Positions 1-6,904 of a stretch of 9,324 bases of DNA are shown piece by piece (within the stretch, counting starts at the first letter, position 1; each line of letters begins with the position of its first letter). Under the pieces are notes generated by a model. That model was not told the DNA's origin, searched no databases, and saw nothing but the letters and a program-made list of their open reading frames with translations. This stretch comes from Pirellulales bacterium. Lineage in GTDB: Bacteria; Planctomycetota; Planctomycetia; Pirellulales; Thermoguttaceae. A program made the position numbers and the translations under genes. Where the stretch lies: NCBI GenBank assembly GCA_030617125.1, contig JAUWWA010000040.1, positions 1 to 9,324 of the forward strand, given 5' to 3'.

Positions 1-1
1 C

Positions 2-445
2 CTATGGCTGGGGCGCAGGTTGTCGTTCGCCTTTTGCTTCATTATGAGCTACGCGGTGGTCGCGTTCGTTTTCCTCAGTCTGCGGAATGAATCCCAGGCC
101 TATTGGATGACGCCGATGGTCGGTTTTGCCACGCTGAGCGTATTTGGCGGCTACGCCATCTATTTCCCCGAACTCTTCCCGACACGGCTGCGGGCGACGG
201 GCACTGGAATATGCTACAACGTCGGTCGGATACTCGCGGCGCCGCTCATCCTGTTCAGCGTGCCTCTGAAGGACGCCATGAAGGGCGCGATGAGCAAGCA
301 TGGCGAGTTCATGGCCGACCTCGGCATCACGAGCCCTTTCCGTGCGGTCGCGATCGTCATGTGCAGCATCTACATCGTCGGCTTGATCGCTCTGATCTGG
401 GCCCCCGAGACCAAGGGAAAGCCGTTGCCGACAGACGAGGAATAG
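2..445 (+). CDS. MFS transporter, sugar-porter-like, C-terminal part (5' end outside window)
   Basis: This is the last 147 residues of a major facilitator superfamily permease; the reading frame is open from the left edge, so the start lies outside. It opens with WLGRR, resembling the conserved loop between TM8 and TM9. Four hydrophobic segments follow (fragment residues about 8-27, 34-54, 68-88 and 112-133), consistent with TM9-TM12. The motif PELFPTRLRATG (56-67) after TM10 and the tail PETKGKPLP (135-143) are hallmarks of the sugar porter and related aromatic-acid/metabolite transporter groups. It should sit in the cytoplasmic membrane and move a small organic solute by proton symport or facilitated diffusion; the substrate cannot be told from this part. 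No terminator is obvious after the TAG. The family call is firm, the substrate class is not. Confidence 0.9.
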   Translation, partial: LWLGRRLSFAFCFIMSYAVVAFVFLSLRNESQAYWMTPMVGFATLSVFGGYAIYFPELFPTRLRATGTGICYNVGRILAAPLILFSVPLKDAMKGAMSKHGEFMADLGITSPFRAVAIVMCSIYIVGLIALIWAPETKGKPLPTDEE

Positions 446-522
446 CCAAAACGCCTGTCAGTCAACGAGCCACAGAGATTCTGAGGAACGTTGGTTGTTT
501 GAAGAAACAAGTTCAGGCGGTC

Positions 523-551
523 GTGTCAAAATTAGCCAAATGTGGTATGAT
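523..551 (+). promoter_or_regulatory. Sigma-70-type promoter upstream of the nitroreductase gene
   Basis: GTGTCA (523-528, 4 of 6 to TTGACA), a 17-nt spacer, then TATGAT (546-551, 5 of 6 to TATAAT). A TG one base before the -10 makes it an extended -10. Transcription would start near 558, giving a leader of about 100 nt before the ATG at 657. The surrounding bases are clearly more AT-rich than the neighbouring genes, which favours a real promoter but also makes chance matches easier. Confidence 0.5.
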
Positions 552-656
552 GGAAACAAGTGAATTAGCTAAGCAAGCACGGAGAAGAGAGACTGTTGAA
601 TTATAGCTGAAGACACCCTTTTGCTCGCCCATCTTCAAGCCAGAAGGAAGCACGTC

Positions 657-1175
657 ATGAATCCAACATTGAACTACCTGTTCTCGCGACGCAGCATTCG
701 TGTATACCGATCCGAACACGTGGGAGAGAATCTGGTGCACGATTTGCTGGAGGCGGCGATGGCCGCGCCGTCTGCAGCGGCAAAGGACCCGTGGGAGTTT
801 GTAGTCCTCCGCAATCGCAACACGCTGGCGAAGATCGCCCAAGGCTTACCGAATGGAAAGATGCTCGTGGACGCTTCAGTCGGGATCGTTGTCTGTGGAG
901 ACCTGCACCGTGCACATGACGGGCAGTTGTCTTATCTGTTGCAAGACTGTTCGGCGGCGATCGAGAACCTGTTGTTGGCCGCCGGTATGTTGGGGCTGGG
1001 AGCGTGCTGGCTGGGTGTGCACCCACGAGAGGAGCGCGTGATGCATATCCGTTCATTGCTGAACATTCCCGATACGGTCATTCCCGTCGCAACGATTGCG
1101 ATCGGCTGGCCCAACGAGTCGCAGGAACCGCGAACACGCTACCGTGAGAATGCTGTCCATCACGAAACCTGGTAA
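657..1175 (+). CDS. Nitroreductase-family FMN-dependent oxidoreductase
   Basis: The 172-residue protein has the usual length of the compact nitroreductase family. RRSIR (residues 11-15) near the N-terminus matches the basic motif that contacts the FMN phosphate. APSA (37-40) and PWEFVV (45-50) form the second conserved block. DCSAAIENLL (97-106), LGLGACWLGV (112-121) and IPVATIAIGWP (142-152) are the helix and closing strand typical of the family. Such enzymes are cytoplasmic homodimers that use NAD(P)H to reduce nitro compounds, quinones or flavins; the natural substrate here is unknown. The ATG at 657 is chosen because AAGGA (644-648) lies 8 nt upstream and the protein then starts where family members start; an in-frame TTG at 621 has no such site. 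It appears to be transcribed alone from the promoter at 523-551. Confidence 0.9.
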   Translation: MNPTLNYLFSRRSIRVYRSEHVGENLVHDLLEAAMAAPSAAAKDPWEFVVLRNRNTLAKIAQGLPNGKMLVDASVGIVVCGDLHRAHDGQLSYLLQDCSAAIENLLLAAGMLGLGACWLGVHPREERVMHIRSLLNIPDTVIPVATIAIGWPNESQEPRTRYRENAVHHETW

Positions 1176-1233
1176 GGTCGGAGCGAAAAGGCCTCTGGAT
1201 CCCTGCTGTTCTCCCCATGCAGAGGGGCTGGCT

Positions 1234-1262
1234 TTGCGTTCGGCCCGCAATGTGCGTAGAAT
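1234..1262 (+). promoter_or_regulatory. Candidate promoter for the first toroid-repeat gene
   Basis: TTGCGT (1234-1239, 3 of 6), a 17-nt spacer, and TAGAAT (1257-1262, 5 of 6). Predicted transcription start is near 1269, only about 15 nt before the ATG, with AGGAG (1270-1274) as ribosome site just inside the leader. The -35 match is weak. Confidence 0.4.
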
Positions 1263-1283
1263 TAATAGTAGGAGCGTGAGGAG

Positions 1284-2954
1284 ATGGCAGCAGAATCGTT
1301 GTCCGCCGACAAGGCAGAAGTCGCGGTTGCGGAGACCCAGGCGAGGGGTCAGACGACGGTCCAGGCCACCGCAACCGCGTCACGACCGACTCGCGAAGGC
1401 GCCGAGGTCGTCCAGTCGACGCCCGCCAGGAGGATTCGGCGTGCCAGCGCCGTCGGCGTTCGCGAGGAAATGGCGGAACGCGAAGAACTGGGCGAATTCC
1501 GCATCTGGTTGCGCGAGTCGGTGAGCAGCGCGCCCAGTTGGCTGGTGAGCATGGTCTTCCACATGATCCTCTTGCTGGGCTTGGGGTTGTATTGGCTGCC
1601 CGCCGAAGCAGTCGACGAGGTGCGGCAACTGGTGATCGCCTCCAACGAGAACCAGCCGCTCGAGGATCTGGAAGCACTGGCCGACGAACCGCTCCAGGAG
1701 ATCAACGTGGAGATCACGGCCGAGGCGGTGGAGGTCGTGTCCAAGGTCGAAGCGGAGGACGTCGAGATTTCGCCCGCCGACGACATGGAAGCGGCCGCTG
1801 TGCATGTCGACCTCGACGACTTCGGTCTGGAGCATGCGCCGCGCAACGATCTGCTGGCGAGCGCCGGTACATATATGGGCAGTGGGCTCTCGGGGCGCGG
1901 CTCGAAATCGCGTGCTGCACTGGTCCGCAAGCTCGGCGGCAGCGCCGGCAGCGAAAAAGCGGTCACCGCCGCGCTGAAGTGGCTGGCCCGCCACCAAATG
2001 CCCGACGGCGGTTGGAGCTTCAATCACTGCCTGGCCCCGAGCTGCCAAGGCAAGTGCCGCAATCCGGGCAGCACGGCGGAGGCCCGGAACGCCGCAACCG
2101 CCATGGCGCTGTTGCCGTTTCTTGGCGCCGGGCAAACGCACAAGGAGGGCAAGTATAAGGCGACGGTGAACAGCGGGCTGTACTTTCTGATCAATCACAT
2201 GAAGATCAGCCCCAACGGCGGCGCGTTGAATGAAGCCGGCGGGATGATGTACTCGCACGGCCTGGCGTCGATCGTCTTGTGCGAGGCATACGCGATGACG
2301 CAGGATAAGGGCTTGCACAACCCGGCGCAGGCCGTCGTCAATTTTATCTGCTACGCCCAGGATCCCGGCGGCGGCGGATGGCGGTACGAGCCACAGCAGG
2401 CAGGCGACACCTCGGTGGTCGGCTGGCAGATCATGGCGCTGAAGAGCGGACACATGGCCTATCTGCGCGTGCCGCCGCTCGTGGTCAAGAAGGCCTACAT
2501 GTTCCTCGATCACGTGCAGGCCGAGAGCGGCGCCTTCTACGGCTACACCGGACCGGGCACGGGACAGGCGACCACGGCCATCGGACTGCTTTGCCGCATG
2601 TACCTCGGTTGGAAGAAGGACCACGGCGCGTTGCAGCGCGGCGTGCAGCATCTTGCCGAGTGGGGTCCCTCCGGGGGCAACATGTACTACAACTACTACG
2701 CTACCCAGGTCTGCCGCCACTGGGAGGGCGACGTCTGGAAGAAATGGAACAGCGTGATGCGCGACCAGTTGGTCAACTCCCAGGCCAAAGGGGGCCACGA
2801 GGCGGGAAGTTGGTTCATGCCCAGGGGCGACCATGGCGCGGATCGCGGCGGACGACTCTACTGCACCTCGATGGCCACCATGATCCTCGAGGTCTACTAC
2901 CGCCACCTGCCCATCTACCGCAAGCAGAGCACCGAGGAAGAATTCCCGGAATAG
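1284..2954 (+). CDS. Membrane-anchored prenyltransferase/squalene-oxidase-like repeat protein, copy 1
   Basis: This 556-residue protein has four parts. Residues 1-80 are a charged, low-complexity N-terminus. Residues about 86-105 form one hydrophobic membrane segment (VFHMILLLGLGLYWL). Residues about 106-200 are an acidic linker. Residues about 222-548 form an alpha/alpha toroid like terpenoid cyclases. Visible repeats include LKWLARHQMPDGGWSF (231-246), a GGGWRY...GDTSVVGWQ block, LLCRMYLGW and GGHEAGSW. Basic residues before the membrane segment predict N-in topology, so the toroid would face outside the cytoplasm. C249, C254 and C258 form a cluster just before RNPG, possibly a metal or disulfide site. 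The catalytic DxDD of class II cyclases is absent from the toroid, so enzyme activity is doubtful; a binding or scaffold role is possible. AGGAG (1270-1274) supports the ATG. The next gene is its paralogue. Function unknown. Confidence 0.85.
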   Translation: MAAESLSADKAEVAVAETQARGQTTVQATATASRPTREGAEVVQSTPARRIRRASAVGVREEMAEREELGEFRIWLRESVSSAPSWLVSMVFHMILLLGLGLYWLPAEAVDEVRQLVIASNENQPLEDLEALADEPLQEINVEITAEAVEVVSKVEAEDVEISPADDMEAAAVHVDLDDFGLEHAPRNDLLASAGTYMGSGLSGRGSKSRAALVRKLGGSAGSEKAVTAALKWLARHQMPDGGWSFNHCLAPSCQGKCRNPGSTAEARNAATAMALLPFLGAGQTHKEGKYKATVNSGLYFLINHMKISPNGGALNEAGGMMYSHGLASIVLCEAYAMTQDKGLHNPAQAVVNFICYAQDPGGGGWRYEPQQAGDTSVVGWQIMALKSGHMAYLRVPPLVVKKAYMFLDHVQAESGAFYGYTGPGTGQATTAIGLLCRMYLGWKKDHGALQRGVQHLAEWGPSGGNMYYNYYATQVCRHWEGDVWKKWNSVMRDQLVNSQAKGGHEAGSWFMPRGDHGADRGGRLYCTSMATMILEVYYRHLPIYRKQSTEEEFPE

Positions 2955-3011
2955 TGCTCTTTCCCCCCAAATGGGCGGCATTCTCTCTCTCCTGTGTTCC
3001 TTCCCGCGGGT

Positions 3012-3017
3012 TATAAT
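3012..3017 (+). promoter_or_regulatory. Perfect TATAAT -10 element ahead of the second toroid-repeat gene
   Basis: A consensus TATAAT lies 70 nt upstream of the GTG start, in the 132-nt gap after copy 1. No recognisable -35 hexamer stands 16-18 nt upstream; that region is a CT-rich tract (2981-3004). Predicted start is near 3024. It suggests copy 2 can be transcribed independently of copy 1. Confidence 0.4.
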
Positions 3018-3072
3018 AGGTAGTAGAAGTGGAATTCTCGTCTGACGTTACGCCGATTTGCTCCCTTGGCCG

Positions 3073-3078
3073 AAGGAA
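3073..3078 (+). promoter_or_regulatory. Shine-Dalgarno that decides the start of copy 2
   Basis: AAGGAA ends 8 nt before the GTG at 3087. The longer in-frame alternative, TTG at 3066, has no purine-rich site upstream and would place this motif inside the coding region. The GTG is therefore preferred. Confidence 0.6.
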
Positions 3079-3086
3079 CTCGCATC

Positions 3087-4715
3087 GTGTCGAAAACCCT
3101 CCCCCCCGAAAGCGACATCGCGGATCTCGCGGGGGCGGTGATCCGGACTTCGGACGACGCAGTCGGGCCATCGGCTTCGGATGCGGCGCCGTTCCGGGTG
3201 CGCGAGTTGCCACCGCTGCCGAAGGCCGCGGATGAACCACGCCTGCCGCGTATCGAGGTCGATACTTCGCGGCCCCGCTGGTGGCGTCGATGGTGGTCGC
3301 GGCGGACATCGTCGGGTTGCGTGGCGAGTTTCGTGTTCCATTTCTGCCTGCTTTTGGGGTTGGCGTTGGTCGTCGATAGGACGATAGGCGTGGGCGAGGG
3401 GCCGTGGGGCGAGTTGGTCGCCGGGTTCAACGTGCCGGTGCCGCTGGACTCCGAGATGGGCGACGACCGTTCCGAGCCGTTGATCCTCGAACCAGGCAGC
3501 ACCGACGCCGACGCGCCGACTCCGGACCGGCAGTCTGATCTGCCCAAGATCGCCGAGGCGAACTGGGAACCCGCCGGTCGCGACGACGCACGCTGCGCGG
3601 CGTTCAACCTACCGCCGGCGGCGTTGAATGACTGGCTCGCGCGGACCGACGCGCCCGTCGGCGGCGGCCTGCAAGGACGCGGTCGCGACGCACGCGCGGC
3701 GCTGGTCCACAGCGGAGGCGGCAACGGGCAGAGCGAGCGGGCCGTCGAACGCGGATTGCGATGGCTTGCCGCACATCAACTCGACAACGGAAGCTGGAAC
3801 TTCGACCATCGCAAGAGCGTCTGCCGCGGACAATGCCGAAACCCCGGCGACGAGGCCAGCACCACCGCCGCCACCGCGATGGCGCTGTTGCCGTTTCTCG
3901 GCGCCGGGTATACGCACCGTCAGGGGGAGCACAGGGATGTCGTCAATCGCGGGCTGTACTACCTCGGCAATCGGGCGATGCTGACTCAAAACGGCAACGA
4001 TTTCCAAGAAGGAACCATGTACGCCCAGGGCTTGGCGGCCATCGCGCTGGGCGAAGCGTACGCGATGACCGACGATCCGTCGCTGAAACCGGTTGCTCAA
4101 GGTGCGATCGATTTTATCGTCTACGCCCAAGACCCCAAGGGCGGCGGCTGGCGCTACACACCCGGCGAACCCGGCGATACCACGGTCACCGGATGGCAGT
4201 TGATGGGGCTCAAGAGCGGGCAGATGGCGCGATTGAGCGTTCCCTCTCCGACCATCTACATGGTCCGGCGGTTCCTTGACAGCGTGCAGTACGAGGACGG
4301 CTCGCAGTACGGCTACCTCGACCGCTTGCCGCGAAAGACGACCACGGCCGTCGGACTTCTCTGCCGGATGTACACCGGCTGGCGGCGTAGTCACCCGGGC
4401 CTGCAACGCGGCGTCGTCTACCTGAGCAACTGGGGGCCGTCGCGCGAGAACATCTACTACGACTACTACGCCACGCAAGTGATGCACCATTGGGGCGGCG
4501 AGTTGTGGAATCAGTGGAACGTCCCGATGCGCGACTACCTGATCCAGAGCCAGGCCGCCGGCGGCCACGAGGCCGGAAGCTGGTTCTTCGCGCGCGATCG
4601 CGGCGCGAAAGCCGGCGGCCGGCTCTACGGCACCGCGATGGCCGTCATGACGCTCGAGGTGTATTACCGCTACATGCCGCTGTACGGGCGGGAGTCGGTA
4701 GAGGATGAGTTTTAA
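3087..4715 (+). CDS. Membrane-anchored prenyltransferase/squalene-oxidase-like repeat protein, copy 2
   Basis: This 542-residue paralogue of the preceding gene has the same plan: a basic N-terminus (RWWRRWWSRR, 64-73), one membrane segment (about 77-96), a proline/acidic linker, and an alpha/alpha toroid (about 217-534). By eye more than half of the toroid residues are identical to copy 1, including ATAMALLPFLGAG, GGGWRY.P..GDT, GLLCRMY, YYATQV and GGHEAGSW. The linkers have diverged completely. C246 and C250 keep two of copy 1's three clustered cysteines; the first is replaced. As in copy 1, DxDD is missing from the toroid, and the basic side of the membrane segment predicts an exterior toroid. 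GTG at 3087 is chosen for its Shine-Dalgarno. The pair may work as a heteromer or be functionally split; neither can be read from sequence. The 3' end overlaps a broken DUF2442-like frame. Confidence 0.85.
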   Translation: MSKTLPPESDIADLAGAVIRTSDDAVGPSASDAAPFRVRELPPLPKAADEPRLPRIEVDTSRPRWWRRWWSRRTSSGCVASFVFHFCLLLGLALVVDRTIGVGEGPWGELVAGFNVPVPLDSEMGDDRSEPLILEPGSTDADAPTPDRQSDLPKIAEANWEPAGRDDARCAAFNLPPAALNDWLARTDAPVGGGLQGRGRDARAALVHSGGGNGQSERAVERGLRWLAAHQLDNGSWNFDHRKSVCRGQCRNPGDEASTTAATAMALLPFLGAGYTHRQGEHRDVVNRGLYYLGNRAMLTQNGNDFQEGTMYAQGLAAIALGEAYAMTDDPSLKPVAQGAIDFIVYAQDPKGGGWRYTPGEPGDTTVTGWQLMGLKSGQMARLSVPSPTIYMVRRFLDSVQYEDGSQYGYLDRLPRKTTTAVGLLCRMYTGWRRSHPGLQRGVVYLSNWGPSRENIYYDYYATQVMHHWGGELWNQWNVPMRDYLIQSQAAGGHEAGSWFFARDRGAKAGGRLYGTAMAVMTLEVYYRYMPLYGRESVEDEF

Positions 4716-4836
4716 GCGGGTTTGTTTACCACGTGTCACGCCGCTGAGCGACTATCGTCTTCGGGTCGAGTTTGACGATGGGGTAGCGGGCGAAATCAGT
4801 TTGGCCGACCGAGGTGTCAATCTGAACCGGGAATGA
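4705..4836 (+). pseudogene. Truncated DUF2442-like gene fragment
   Basis: An ATG at 4705, inside the last codons of copy 2 but in another frame, opens a 43-codon frame. Its residues PRVTPLSDYRLRVEFDDG and following GEISLADRG match the first half of DUF2442 proteins, small domains of about 80 residues often found beside DUF4160 or in toxin-antitoxin-like settings. The second half, normally carrying a WP-x-G-x-D type motif, is missing: after LADRG the frame runs into an unrelated tail and stops. No good ribosome site precedes the ATG. I read it as the 5' remnant of a gene cut by a rearrangement. A short functional peptide is possible but less likely. The family call comes from memory of the family pattern, not from a search. 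Confidence 0.55.
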
Positions 4837-4852
4837 TCGCAACGCCTCATCG

Positions 4853-4900
4853 CGATTCCTGTCGATCTACCGCCAGCAAAGCGTGGAACAGGAGTTTCCG
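4853..4900 (+). pseudogene. C-terminal remnant of a third toroid-repeat paralogue
   Basis: Read in the frame beginning CGA at 4853, this stretch gives RFLSIYRQQSVEQEFP. The C-terminus of copy 1 is RHLPIYRKQSTEEEFPE, and copy 2 ends MPLYGRESVEDEF. Ten of the first 16 positions match copy 1, and the two align to the last residue with the stop codon lost. Upstream of 4853 similarity vanishes at once. The rest of the gene is gone, apparently replaced by the DUF2442-like fragment. The match is short but specific and in the expected place, downstream of two intact copies. Confidence 0.6.
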
Positions 4901-5073
4901 TTGCAGAGGTGCGGCCTCATCGCAGCGGCGTGGCCAAAAGGCGACATCACCCGTGTCCCCATGATGGACAATGCAAACGTGCCCAATCCGGCCGCGGCGG
5001 TTCGGCGAGGGTGCGTGGCGGCGCAAGTCGGGTGCCGGCAACAGGTTACGTCGCCGTCGTTAGTCCGATATCC

Positions 5074-5100
5074 GGGCATTGGCACCCGAAATGCTTTTTT
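5074..5100 (+). terminator. Terminator-like hairpin before the sigma gene
   Basis: GCATT (5076-5080) pairs with AATGC (5090-5094) around a 9-nt loop. The stem can be lengthened by G.U pairs using the preceding Gs, and six Ts (5095-5100) follow directly. It would stop transcription arriving from the toroid genes, or act as an attenuator in the sigma leader. The stem is short, so this is tentative. Confidence 0.35.
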
Positions 5101-5161
5101 GGGCAAACGCAACGATCCGGTTTGCCTCTTTGGCCGCGTAAAGTCTCTCTCCCGCTCTCTT

Positions 5162-5166
5162 GAGGA
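5162..5166 (+). promoter_or_regulatory. Shine-Dalgarno that decides the sigma factor start
   Basis: GAGGA stands 7 nt before the TTG at 5174. The longest in-frame start, GTG at 4883, lies inside the third-paralogue remnant and would add 97 residues with no sigma similarity. Confidence 0.55.
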
Positions 5167-5173
5167 CAGCACC

Positions 5174-6832
5174 TTGCCGAAATCGATCAAGACGTCCGCT
5201 CGTCGCAAGTCCCCCGGTTGCAAGCCGAAATCACGGAATGTTCGCCGGTCCGCCGGCCGCAACCGCTTGGCTCCGGTTGCCGAGAAGCACCAGGACGGCG
5301 ACGCCGGCAAGATCCATCACCAGCCGTTGAATGAAGACAACCGCGACGATGAATTGATCGACGAGTACGACGTCGAGCACACCGGCGGAGACGATCAGAT
5401 CGACGATCCGGTGCGGATTTACCTGATGCAGATGGGCGAGATTCCGTTGCTCAGTCGCCGGGAGGAGTTGGCCGCAGCCAGGCGGATCGAGCGCACCCGG
5501 CGACGATTCCGACACAGCATGTTGGCGACCGATTACGTGTTGCAGGCCGCGATCGGCCTATTGGAGAAGATTCGCGACGGCAAGCTGCGGCTGGATCGCA
5601 CGATCGAGGTTTCCGTGGTCAATACTCCGGAGAAGCGCCGGCTGATGAAGGTCATGGAGCCGAACCTCAAAACGCTCAAGCATCTCATCTGGCGGAACAG
5701 GCAAGACTTCGCGGTGGCGGCAAACAAACACCGCAAGATGAAAGAGCGCCGCGAGGCTTGGCGACGGCTTGTCGTTCGGCGCAACAAGGCGGTGCGGCTG
5801 GTCGAGGAACTGGGACTGCGCACCCAGCGCCTGCAGCCGATCCTCGAGAAGCTCAACGAAATCTCCGGCCGGATGAGCGACCTGGTCGAGCAACTGGCCG
5901 AGCTGTGCGCCGCGGCTGGCACTCGCCAGCGCCGCGCTGAATTGCGCAAGGAGCTGTGCTACATCATGCGGGTGACGTTGGAGACTCCCGCCACGTTGCG
6001 ACGACGCATCGAGGAGAGCGATGCCTTGCTGAAGCAATACGAGCTTGCCAAACGCGATCTGTCGGCCGGCAACCTCCGGTTGGTCGTCTCCATCGCCAAG
6101 CGCTATCGCAACCGCGGCATTGGTTTCCTCGATCTCATCCAGGAGGGAAACACCGGATTGATGCGGGCGGTCGACAAGTTTGAACACGCCCGAGGCTACA
6201 AGTTCTCCACCTACGCCACGTGGTGGATCCGCCAGGCGATTACCCGAGCGATTGCCGACCAGAGCCGAACCATCCGGGTACCGGTCCACATGATCGATTC
6301 GATCAGTCGCGTGCGGAGCATCACCCGCAAGCTGGTCCAAGAGAAAGGCTCCGAGCCGTCGTTGGAGGAGACGGCCGAGGCGGCCGGGCTGTCGGTCGAC
6401 GAGACCAATTGCGTCATGCGCATGGCCCGGCAGCCGCTCTCGCTCGACCAACCCGTCGGCGATCACGACGACACCTACTTCGGCGAATTCCTGCAAGACC
6501 ACCGCGAGGACGATCCGCTGTTCGACGTGAACCGGGAGTTGCTCAAGTCGCGGATCGCCAACGTGTTGCAGGTGTTGGAATATCGCGAGCGGGAAATACT
6601 CCGCCTGCGGTACGGCCTGACCGACGGCTATGCCTACACGCTCGAGGAAGTCGGCAAGATCTTCTCGGTCACCCGCGAGCGTGTCCGCCAGATCGAGACG
6701 AAAGCGGTCCGCGCGTTGCGGCAACCGGCCCGGGCGAAGAGACTCTCGAACTTCATCGAGCGGCGGATTCCGGCGCCGCTGGCCATCTTGGCGCCGAACG
6801 CCGAAGACGCCCCGGTGGTCGAGAATGCCTAG
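5174..6832 (+). CDS. RpoD/SigA-like group 1 or 2 sigma-70 factor
   Basis: The 552-residue protein directs RNA polymerase to promoters. After a basic then acidic N-terminus (1-75) with no clear region 1.1, region 1.2 is visible as DDPVRIYLMQMGEIPLLSR (77-95). A helical non-conserved insert of about 175 residues follows, as in primary sigma factors. Region 2 spans about 290-362 with NLRLVVSIAKRY, DLIQEGNTGLMRAVDKFE and the promoter-melting and -10 reading segment YKFSTYATWWIRQAI (342-356). Region 3 covers about 371-430. Region 4 (about 452-530) ends with the -35 reading helix-turn-helix, TLEEVGKIFSVTRERVRQIE (489-508). Region 2-4 conservation says group 1 or 2. Planctomycetes often encode several such factors, so it may not be the housekeeping one. 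TTG at 5174 is supported by GAGGA upstream. A 20-residue proline/alanine-rich tail follows region 4. Confidence 0.9.
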   Translation: MPKSIKTSARRKSPGCKPKSRNVRRSAGRNRLAPVAEKHQDGDAGKIHHQPLNEDNRDDELIDEYDVEHTGGDDQIDDPVRIYLMQMGEIPLLSRREELAAARRIERTRRRFRHSMLATDYVLQAAIGLLEKIRDGKLRLDRTIEVSVVNTPEKRRLMKVMEPNLKTLKHLIWRNRQDFAVAANKHRKMKERREAWRRLVVRRNKAVRLVEELGLRTQRLQPILEKLNEISGRMSDLVEQLAELCAAAGTRQRRAELRKELCYIMRVTLETPATLRRRIEESDALLKQYELAKRDLSAGNLRLVVSIAKRYRNRGIGFLDLIQEGNTGLMRAVDKFEHARGYKFSTYATWWIRQAITRAIADQSRTIRVPVHMIDSISRVRSITRKLVQEKGSEPSLEETAEAAGLSVDETNCVMRMARQPLSLDQPVGDHDDTYFGEFLQDHREDDPLFDVNRELLKSRIANVLQVLEYREREILRLRYGLTDGYAYTLEEVGKIFSVTRERVRQIETKAVRALRQPARAKRLSNFIERRIPAPLAILAPNAEDAPVVENA

Positions 6833-6837
6833 CGGCC

Positions 6838-6866
6838 TTGACCGTTCGGCCTTCTTGCCCTAGCAT
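6838..6866 (+). promoter_or_regulatory. Sigma-70-type promoter for the ROK fusion gene
   Basis: TTGACC (6838-6843, 5 of 6), exactly 17 nt, then TAGCAT (6861-6866, 4 of 6). It starts six bases after the sigma gene's stop, with predicted transcription start near 6873. The heptamer CGGCCTT occurs twice here, at 6833-6839 and 6847-6853 (14 bp apart), overlapping the -35 and spacer, a possible regulator site. Confidence 0.55.
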
Positions 6867-6904
6867 GTCCACTACAAAATGTCACGGAGGATCGGGATAT
6901 TGCC

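Larger units (their letters stand above)
4837..5173 (+). other. Gene-poor stretch between the gene scar and the sigma factor
   Basis: Apart from the toroid remnant (4853-4900) this 337-nt stretch holds no gene I can support. It is open in the sigma-factor frame, but the implied residues after 4900 resemble neither the toroid proteins nor any sigma region, and have the irregular composition of untranslated DNA. It contains a terminator-like hairpin (5074-5100). No convincing -35/-10 pair for the sigma gene was found; TAAAGT (5139-5144) is the best -10-like hexamer but lacks a -35 partner. Confidence 0.5.

Noticed and set aside
495..510. TTGTTT-GAAG-AAACAA inverted repeat
   Set aside because: Six weak base pairs, no T-run in the right place and no clear link to a gene end; likely chance in an AT-rich tract.
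547..606. 19-codon frame (MMETSELAKQ...) after the promoter before the nitroreductase
   Set aside because: Its ATG lies within the predicted -10 element and upstream of the predicted transcription start, and no ribosome site precedes it.
1190..1226. CCTCTG/CAGAGG stem after the nitroreductase as a terminator
   Set aside because: The loop is over 20 nt, the stem only six pairs and no T-run follows.
1779..1790. DLDD in copy 1 (residues 166-169), matching the DxDD motif of class II terpenoid cyclases
   Set aside because: It lies in the acidic linker before the toroid, is absent from copy 2 and is expected by chance in an Asp-rich stretch. Nucleotide position is approximate (residue 166 corresponds to about 1779).
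1380..2981. Open minus-strand frame of over 500 codons antisense to toroid copy 1
   Set aside because: High-GC coding DNA leaves antisense frames open. The implied protein is rich in His, Arg, Ala and Val with no family motif, while the plus strand encodes a clear family. The same applies to the long antisense frames at 3609-4739, 5558-6724 and 6872-8230.
3066..3086. TTG start for toroid copy 2, seven codons upstream of GTG 3087
   Set aside because: No Shine-Dalgarno before it, while AAGGAA is well placed for the GTG.
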